From Arthrobacter sp. Leaf137 (GTDB lineage Bacteria; Actinomycetota; Actinomycetes; Actinomycetales; Micrococcaceae), in NCBI RefSeq assembly GCF_001423525.1, contig NZ_LMOI01000024.1:248001-312000 (forward strand): a DNA stretch of 64,000 bases. The letters are read 5' to 3'. Below the pieces are notes generated by a model, which saw only the letters and a program-made list of their open reading frames with translations, was not told where the DNA came from and ran no database searches. Positions 59,201 through 64,000 of this stretch are shown here, in pieces. A program made the translations under genes and the position numbers. Position 1 is the stretch's first letter. The number at the start of each line of letters is the position of its first letter.

Positions 59201-59812
59201 CTGTCCAGCCTGGGCAAGGTCAATCCGCTGGCACTGGAGGAATTCGCGGCGCTGGAGGAGCGCCACCAGTTCCTCAGCACCCAGCTGGAGGACCTCAAGG
59301 CAAGCCGCAAGGACCTGCTGGACATCATCAAGGAAGTGGATGACAGGGTCCAGCGGGTCTTCACCGAGGCATTCGAGGACACCCAGGCACAGTTCGTTCG
59401 GGTTTTCGACCGGCTTTTCCCCGGCGGCGAGGGCCGGCTGGTCCTGACCGATCCCGCGGACATGCTCACCACCGGAATCGAAGTGGAGGCCCGTCCTGCG
59501 GGCAAGAAGATCAAGAGGCTGTCACTGCTGTCCGGCGGGGAGCGGTCCCTGACGGCGGTGGCCCTCCTCGTGGCCATCTTCAAGGCCCGTCCCTCCCCGT
59601 TCTATGTCATGGACGAGGTGGAGGCGGCCCTTGACGACACCAACCTTGGCCGGCTGATCACCATCTTCGAAGAGCTCCGCGAGTCCAGCCAGCTCATTGT
59701 CATCACCCACCAGAAGCGCACCATGGAAGTGGCGGACGCACTCTACGGAGTCACCATGCGCGGCGACGGCGTCTCCACCGTGATCAGCCAGCGCCTGGGC
59801 AACGACGAATGA
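56225..59812 (+). CDS. smc: Chromosome segregation protein SMC
   Basis: SMC (1195 residues) is the condensin ATPase that organises and segregates the chromosome with ScpA/ScpB. Walker A GPNGSGKSNVVDALAWVMG is at about residues 33-51. Long coiled coils flank a hinge (about 510-640, with ELRVRAGYETAIAAALGEA). The C-terminal head has the ABC signature LLSGGERSLTAVALL (about 1100) and Walker B FYVMDEVEAALDDTN. Length and order are typical. The start is TTG, with AGGAG about 13 nt upstream; the family sequence begins exactly there (HLKSLTVRGFKSFA). Confidence 0.97.
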   Translation: MHLKSLTVRGFKSFASATTFDFEPGVTAVVGPNGSGKSNVVDALAWVMGEQGAKTLRGGKMEDVIFAGTSGRPPLGRAHVSLTIDNTDGALPIEYSEVTISRTLFRTGGSEYAINGAGCRLLDIQELLSDSGMGREMHVIVGQGQLDRVLHATPEDRRGFIEEAAGILKHRRRKERTVRKLEAMQANLQRLTDLTGEIRRQLTPLGKQAEVARRAQRVQFDVRDARARLLADDLVQLQQVLEQDVADEAALKERRTIVGQELESGRRQQAALEQLAAEATPRLNAARDTWYRLTAARERLRSLGSLAQERSRVLGSVDDAPSGGRDPEQLERQAARVGSELAGLEQSLAARRTALEAATAAKAEAERAAQAEDQRLTAELRAVADRREGLARLAGQVGAARSRVESAQAELGRLRESLSAGAGRRARAQEEFTALENQVAGVEEGEESLDAEYEAASETLDTVLQEISDLKSEVNEGIRRRDALAARLEALKLGLERKDAARHVLQSGLGGVQGALAGELRVRAGYETAIAAALGEASEALLVEDPSTAESVLQMLKDDDAGRASLLLAPAGGRHEDLPAAPALPPGALLAAGLVDTADAYTPLVRHLLCRTAVVPDIRAAAALVAEQPGLTAVTHAGDVFTAVSVTGGSAKAPSLLEVQAAVDDADRELGQVTAALERNRFALAGAEAKRAGAQEKADAALERLHESDARLAAVAERLGHLNSVLRSAVGESDRLAASLARAEANVESEEQALAAITARLAAAQEVPLEQEPSTAERDALAKAASAARSAEVEARLSLRSTEEQVAATRNRVASLERAAAAERRAREEAAERARRRRIEARRAAAVRAAVDSALDFVDVSVDVARHARDVAEEDRERRDRELQELRAANELLAKELAELTDNVHRDELARAQQRARIEALETRSVDELGITPDALVAEFGPHVAVPVPAGETGDKWAALRAPVDESGEAIVEGVPFVRAEQEKRLRKAERDLSSLGKVNPLALEEFAALEERHQFLSTQLEDLKASRKDLLDIIKEVDDRVQRVFTEAFEDTQAQFVRVFDRLFPGGEGRLVLTDPADMLTTGIEVEARPAGKKIKRLSLLSGGERSLTAVALLVAIFKARPSPFYVMDEVEAALDDTNLGRLITIFEELRESSQLIVITHQKRTMEVADALYGVTMRGDGVSTVISQRLGNDE

Positions 59813-59924
59813 ACGGTGGTTGGCTGTCCACCGCTGAACAGTCCCGGCAGGCGTTTAAGTAACGGCAGGTCAGCTCCTTGCCGGCGCGGGGAAAGGGCTC
59901 CGGCGGTTGTGAGAAGCTAGGGGA

Positions 59925-61139
59925 GTGAATGACATCCTTCCCATAATCCTGTCCATTCTCGGTGCCCTGGTGGTTGTCGGAGCCCTGATCCCGGTCCTGG
60001 TGAAGACGCGGAAGAACATCAACCGCTACCCGGGAACGCGTGACGCGAACGACCCCGAACTCCGGCCCGGTGGCGGCACCCTCGTGGCCGACGACACTGC
60101 CACGGCGGAGCGGCCGGCGGAGCGGACAGCACCCGCCGAAGCGGACCTTGACGGCGTTGACACCACGGTCCCCGACGATGCCGCCGGACTGGAAACCATT
60201 CCGGTTGAAACCCCCCTGCCCGTAGCAGGCCGCCTGACCCGGCTGCGCGAACGCCTGGTCCGGTCCAACAGCATCATGGGCAAGGGCCTGCTGGCGCTGC
60301 TTTCCAGCGACAAGATCGACGAAAATGTTTGGGACGAGGTGGAAGAAACCCTCCTCCTGGCGGACCTCGGCACGGAACCGACCATGCAGCTGGTGGATGC
60401 CCTCCGCGAACGCGTCAAGGTGCTCGGCACGCGCAGCCCGGAGCACGTCAAGGCCATGCTCCGCGAGGAACTCATTAAGGTGGTCGACCCCACCATGGAC
60501 CGCACCCTCAATGTCCAGCGCCACGGGGACAAGCCGGCCGTCATGATGGTGGTTGGCGTCAATGGCGTAGGCAAGACCACCACGGTGGGCAAGCTGGCGC
60601 GCATGCTGGTGGCCGAGGACAAGGACGTGATCCTCGGTGCCGCGGACACCTTCCGTGCCGCGGCCGCCGAACAGCTGGCCACGTGGGGACAGCGGGTGGG
60701 CGTTCCCACGGTCAAATCCGACATTGACGGGGCCGACCCCGCCTCGGTGGCCTACGAAGCCGTGAAGGCAGGCATCGACCAGGAGGTCGATGTCGTCATG
60801 ATCGACACCGCCGGCCGGCTGCAGAACAAAGTGGGCCTCATGGACGAACTTGGCAAGGTCAAGCGCGTGGTGGAAAAGCTCGCCGAAGTGGACGAGGTCC
60901 TGCTGGTCCTGGATGCAACCACCGGCCAGAACGGCCTCAACCAGGCCCGGGTCTTCGCCGAGGTGGTGAACATCACCGGCATCGTCCTGACCAAGCTGGA
61001 CGGCACCGCCAAGGGTGGCATCGTCGTCGCAATCCAGAAGAGCCTCGGCGTCCCGGTCAAGCTGATCGGCCTGGGCGAAGGCGCGGACGACCTCGCCCCG
61101 TTCGACGCCGAGCAGTTTGTGGACGCGCTGCTGAACTAG
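59925..61139 (+). CDS. ftsY: Signal recognition particle receptor FtsY
   Basis: FtsY (404 residues) docks SRP-ribosome complexes at the membrane. It starts with a transmembrane segment (ILPIILSILGALVVVGALIP, about residues 4-23), as in other actinobacteria, followed by a short acidic Ala-rich A domain. The NG GTPase domain runs from about residue 95: G1 GVNGVGKTTTVGKLA (about 211), DTFRAAAAEQL, G3 DTAGRLQNK (about 293) and G4 TKLDGTAKGG (about 359). GTG start with GGGGA adjacent. The smc-ftsY order is conserved. Confidence 0.96.
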   Translation: MNDILPIILSILGALVVVGALIPVLVKTRKNINRYPGTRDANDPELRPGGGTLVADDTATAERPAERTAPAEADLDGVDTTVPDDAAGLETIPVETPLPVAGRLTRLRERLVRSNSIMGKGLLALLSSDKIDENVWDEVEETLLLADLGTEPTMQLVDALRERVKVLGTRSPEHVKAMLREELIKVVDPTMDRTLNVQRHGDKPAVMMVVGVNGVGKTTTVGKLARMLVAEDKDVILGAADTFRAAAAEQLATWGQRVGVPTVKSDIDGADPASVAYEAVKAGIDQEVDVVMIDTAGRLQNKVGLMDELGKVKRVVEKLAEVDEVLLVLDATTGQNGLNQARVFAEVVNITGIVLTKLDGTAKGGIVVAIQKSLGVPVKLIGLGEGADDLAPFDAEQFVDALLN

Positions 61140-61142
61140 CCG

Positions 61143-62411
61143 CTAGCCCTTCTTCCGGCCCGCTGCGTCCTGTGACGTGGCGGGCCGAAGTGTTTCCGGC
61201 GTGGCCAGCCACGCAAGGACGGCCAGTAGCAGGACCCCGCCCGTGACACCGAAAGCCCAGCCGAAGCCCAGCCGGTCCGCGAGCACACCGGCCAGGACGG
61301 GGCCGACGATCGCACCGACGTCGGACGTCATCTGGTAGACCGCCAGTACCTTGCCGCCGGACCGGCCGCTGCCGATTATATCTGCGACGGCGGCCTGCTG
61401 GGCAGGACCGAACAGGCCCGAACCGATGCCGGCGAGTGCGGAGGCGGCAAGGAACCATGGCAGGCCCGGGGCGAAACCGATGCCCGCGGTGGCCAGCCCC
61501 GCCACCGCCAGCCCCCACATCATCATGGGCCTGCGTCCCAGCGAATCCGCCAGGCGGCCGGAGAATGACAGCGCCGCTGCATTGCCTGCCGCGAATACTG
61601 CCAGGGCCAGCCCGGCCGCCTCGGGACCGGCGCCGAAGGCCGCCGCAGCAAACAGCGGGACGGTGGCCATCCGGACCCCGAACGTAGCCCACCCGTTGGC
61701 AAAACTGGATGCCAGTGCGGCCCGGTAAGCCCCGCTCCGCAGGGCCTCGCCGAAGGGCATATCCGGCGCCCGGTTGGCCGCCGGTCCGGAGCCGCGCCGC
61801 TGGTGGCTCAGCTGCGTTTGGACCACCGCTGCCGCGATGACCAAGGCAGCCGCGTACGCAAGGAACGGAACCCGCAGGCCAAACCCCGCAAGCAGGCCGC
61901 CGACGATCGGTCCGCAGACGTTGCCGATCAGGAACGCGGAGGCGTAGGCGCCGGACACCCTGCCCCGGCTCTCCGGCGGCGCCAGCCGGACCACGAGGGC
62001 CATGGAAGCGACCGTAAACATCACCGAACCTGCACCGCCCAGTCCACGGAACAGCAACAGCTGCCAATAACTCCCGGCAAAGGCGCAGGCCGCCGTTGAG
62101 GCCGCCACGATGAGCAACCCCGACACATAGACCGGCCGTTCCCCGAGTTTGGCGATCAGGGCACCGCCGGCCGGGGCGAAGATGAGCCGCATGAACGCGA
62201 AGATGGCCACGATCACGGCCGCTTCCGTATTGCCCACACCGAATGTTGTGGCGAATTGCGGCAATACAGGCGCAACAAGCCCGAATCCCAGCGCGATCAG
62301 GAACGCGGCGGCCAGCATCACCTTGATATCGCGGGGAAGCTTGTCCCGGCCGGGCCGCAGGCGGGCCAGGATCCTTGAAGCGGTGCCGCTGGCGCGGGCT
62401 TCTGCCATCAT
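61143..62411 (-). CDS. MFS transporter (drug:H+ antiporter-like)
   Basis: This 422-residue major facilitator protein has 12 predicted membrane helices. The motif-A-like loop GGALIAKLGERPVYVSGLL lies between helices 2 and 3, and its counterpart SGRLADSLGRRPMMMWGL lies in the second half. ESRGRVSGAYASAFLIGNVCG-type sequence in helix 5 (motif C region) suggests an antiporter. It is most like DHA1-type multidrug exporters, but the substrate is unknown. ATG with AAGGA 10 nt upstream. It converges on ftsY with 3 nt between stop codons, and no terminator is visible. Divergent from amtB. Confidence 0.9.
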   Translation of the reverse strand: MMAEARASGTASRILARLRPGRDKLPRDIKVMLAAAFLIALGFGLVAPVLPQFATTFGVGNTEAAVIVAIFAFMRLIFAPAGGALIAKLGERPVYVSGLLIVAASTAACAFAGSYWQLLLFRGLGGAGSVMFTVASMALVVRLAPPESRGRVSGAYASAFLIGNVCGPIVGGLLAGFGLRVPFLAYAAALVIAAAVVQTQLSHQRRGSGPAANRAPDMPFGEALRSGAYRAALASSFANGWATFGVRMATVPLFAAAAFGAGPEAAGLALAVFAAGNAAALSFSGRLADSLGRRPMMMWGLAVAGLATAGIGFAPGLPWFLAASALAGIGSGLFGPAQQAAVADIIGSGRSGGKVLAVYQMTSDVGAIVGPVLAGVLADRLGFGWAFGVTGGVLLLAVLAWLATPETLRPATSQDAAGRKKG

Positions 62412-62471
62412 GATGCACGGTTCCTTGCAGGGTGGGGCGCCGGCTGCCGGCGGGAGTGGTGAAACACAACC

Positions 62472-62573
62472 GTAACAAGGCGGATATGCACCATTTACTT
62501 CCTAGAGGTTGTTGTAACAGTCCGGCAATCTAAATCCTCTGCGGGCGAAACACGCCGCCGACACACTCGTTAC
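62472..62573 (+). promoter_or_regulatory. Candidate nitrogen-regulator sites and promoter upstream of amtB
   Basis: Three GTAAC/GTTAC pentamers occur at 62472-62476, 62514-62518 and 62569-62573. They resemble the GTnAC half of GlnR boxes in actinobacteria, although the GAAAC halves are imperfect. TTGTTG (62509-62514) and TAAATC (62531-62536), 16 nt apart, are a possible promoter. Nitrogen control of amtB is expected from the family but is not shown. Confidence 0.4.
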
Positions 62574-62635
62574 AGGACGCAAAGGGCGTTGGCAGGCGGA
62601 GGACTCCGCAAGATTCGGAAGAGAGGACGTGCACC

Positions 62636-63994
62636 ATGGAACTTACCGCAGGTCACGTTTGGCTCATGGTGTCGGCAGCGCTCGTGCTGTTCATGACACC
62701 GGGCCTGGCATTTTTCTACGGCGGCATGACGCGTGCCAAGGCAGCACTGAACATGATGATGATGAGCTTCATCTCCATCGGCATGGTCGGCGTGGTCTGG
62801 ATTCTGTGGGGCGCTTCCATGACGGGCGGCGAAGGCTTCCTGCAGATCGTGGGAAACCCGTTTGCCACCTTCGGGCTTGAAGGCATCGATACGCCGGACG
62901 GGCTCATCAAGGCGGGATTCGCGGCAACCTTCGCCATCATTACCGTTGCGCTGATCAGCGGCGCTATCGCTGACCGCGCCAAGTTCGGCGCCTGGAGCGT
63001 CTTCGTCCCGGTCTGGGTCACCCTGGTCTACTGCCCGCTTGCCTACATGGTGTGGGGCGGCGGCCTCTTCGGTCCCGAGGGAGCAGTGGGTAAGGCCCTC
63101 GGCCCCGCTATCGACTTCGCCGGCGGCACCGTGGTTCACATCAACGCCGGTGTTGCGGCGCTGGTTCTGGTCCTGATCATCGGCAACCGCAAGGGCTTCG
63201 GCAAGGATCCCAACCACCGCCCGCACAACATCCCGTTCGTCATGCTGGGCGCTGCCATCCTGTGGTTCGGCTGGTTCGGCTTCAACGGCGGCGCTGCCAC
63301 CACTGCGGAGCAGGGCGGCCTCATCTGGGTGAACACCTTGGCCGCTCCCGCCGCTGCCATGCTCGGCTGGCTCGTCACCGAGCGGATCCGCGACGGCCAC
63401 CCCACGTCCCTCGGCGCCGCTTCCGGCGTGGTCGCAGGACTTGTGGCCATCACCCCGGCCTGCGCCAACGTCAGCCCCGTGGGTGCCCTCGGCCTCGGCG
63501 TTGTGGCAGGCGTGGCCTCCGCGCTGGCGGTGGGCCTGAAGTTCCGCTGGGGCTTCGACGACTCGCTGGATGTTGTTGGGGTCCACCTCGTGTCCGGCAT
63601 CATCGGCACCGTTGCCCTCGGCTTCATCGCACTGCCCGCCGACGGTGTGGGCGGCGGCCTCTTCTACGGCGGCGGCTTCGCCCAGCTGTGGGCACAGCTC
63701 GCAGCGGCAGGCATCGCGATTGCTTACTCGGCCATTCTGACGGCGATCATCGCGCTGGCCATCCACAAGACCATGGGCTTCCGGGTCTCGCAGGAACAGG
63801 AAACGGTGGGTGTGGACCTCAGCCTGCACGCCGAGACCGCCTACGAGTTCGGCCTCTCCGGACACGGCGGAAGCTTCCAGCCGCTGCATGACATGATCAC
63901 CGGCAAGAACCAGGCAGAAACCGCCGGCAGCGCCGCTGCAGCAGATGCCAAGAAGCCAGAAACCGCAACAGGCAAGGAAAGCGTGGGGGCATGA
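62636..63994 (+). CDS. amtB: Ammonium transporter
   Basis: AmtB (452 residues) conducts ammonium across the inner membrane with 11 helices. The N-terminal MTPGLAFFYGGMTRAK is typical, and the pore twin histidines are His168 in GGTVVHINAGVAAL and His317 in VVGVHLVSGIIGT. A cytoplasmic tail of about 40 Ala/Lys/Glu-rich residues follows the last helix and is longer than in E. coli. ATG with GAGAGGA about 9 nt upstream. Its stop overlaps an ATG that probably begins a PII gene, the usual partner that plugs AmtB when nitrogen is plentiful. Confidence 0.97.
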   Translation: MELTAGHVWLMVSAALVLFMTPGLAFFYGGMTRAKAALNMMMMSFISIGMVGVVWILWGASMTGGEGFLQIVGNPFATFGLEGIDTPDGLIKAGFAATFAIITVALISGAIADRAKFGAWSVFVPVWVTLVYCPLAYMVWGGGLFGPEGAVGKALGPAIDFAGGTVVHINAGVAALVLVLIIGNRKGFGKDPNHRPHNIPFVMLGAAILWFGWFGFNGGAATTAEQGGLIWVNTLAAPAAAMLGWLVTERIRDGHPTSLGAASGVVAGLVAITPACANVSPVGALGLGVVAGVASALAVGLKFRWGFDDSLDVVGVHLVSGIIGTVALGFIALPADGVGGGLFYGGGFAQLWAQLAAAGIAIAYSAILTAIIALAIHKTMGFRVSQEQETVGVDLSLHAETAYEFGLSGHGGSFQPLHDMITGKNQAETAGSAAAADAKKPETATGKESVGA

Positions 63995-64000
63995 AACTGA
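63991..64000 (+). CDS. glnB: Start of a probable nitrogen regulatory protein PII (truncated by window end)
   Basis: Only ATG AAA CTG A is visible, overlapping the amtB stop as ATGA. PII proteins of actinobacteria commonly begin with Met-Lys-Leu and are encoded directly after amtB. The call rests on this context and three codons only. Confidence 0.4.

Noticed and set aside
1..64000. CRISPR array, prophage, insertion sequence or toxin-antitoxin system
   Set aside because: No regularly spaced direct repeats, integrase, transposase or terminal inverted repeats were seen, and all large genes belong to ordinary chromosomal families.

Overview
The window is a contiguous stretch of a high-GC Gram-positive (Actinomycetota) chromosome, most likely from the Arthrobacter/Pseudarthrobacter group of the Micrococcaceae. 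This rests on the GC-rich codon usage, the frequent GTG/TTG starts, the many -10-like hexamers placed 6-7 nt before start codons (leaderless-type genes), and the order murA-plsC-gpsA-ddl-DUF3515-thiL-DAK-recG-rsmD-coaD-DUF177-rpmF-rnc-mutM-smc-ftsY. The genus is inferred, not proven. No prophage, CRISPR array, insertion sequence or rRNA operon was found. It reads as core chromosome with a few less familiar genes.

Layout. 1-7.4 kb: malate:quinone oxidoreductase, a peptide-type ABC substrate-binding lipoprotein, a fasciclin lipoprotein, tRNA-Leu(UAG), a Bcp peroxiredoxin divergent from a MarR regulator, tRNA-Lys(CUU), and a membrane-anchored low-complexity protein with a sunset-like C-terminus. 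7.6-15 kb: branched-chain amino acid and serine genes: ilvD, a 20-codon Val-rich leader peptide plus intrinsic terminator (attenuator), ilvB-ilvN-ilvC, and serA. 15-25.7 kb: an FtsX-type ABC permease/ATPase pair, metG, a second FtsX-type ABC pair on the minus strand, and a LuxR-type response regulator with its histidine kinase. 25.8-32.9 kb: leuB, ilvE, an unknown protein, an MBL hydrolase, an FAH-family enzyme, gltX and a HAD phosphatase. 32.9-33.8 kb: a decayed YhgE/Pip-like gene remnant, tRNA-Gln(CUG) and tRNA-Glu(CUC). 33.8-37.2 kb: a translationally coupled pair of dynamin/Era-like membrane GTPases. 37.2-40.7 kb: DUF1697, an NdgR-like IclR regulator divergent from leuC-leuD. 40.9-50.8 kb: murA, plsC, gpsA, ddl, DUF3515, thiL, DAK2, recG, rsmD. 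50.9-61.1 kb: a spermidine-synthase-like protein, an aminotransferase, coaD, DUF177, rpmF, rnc, mutM, smc, ftsY. 61.1-64 kb: an MFS transporter, amtB, and the first three codons of a probable PII gene at the window edge.

How the genes work together. Nearly all of the Ile/Val/Leu pathway (ilvD, ilvBN, ilvC, ilvE, leuB, leuCD) lies within 33 kb, together with a candidate IclR-type regulator. leuA is not in the window. The attenuator before ilvB and inverted repeats before ilvE and leuC give plausible RNA- and DNA-level control. The right half carries peptidoglycan and phospholipid precursor genes, DNA repair, CoA synthesis, RNA processing, and the SMC-FtsY block. The most notable observations are the ilvB attenuator, a set of about a dozen leaderless-type starts, a probable AUU start codon in the DUF177 gene, the YhgE/Pip pseudogene beside tRNA-Gln, and the coupled GTPase pair. 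I found no clear evidence of a wholly new system.
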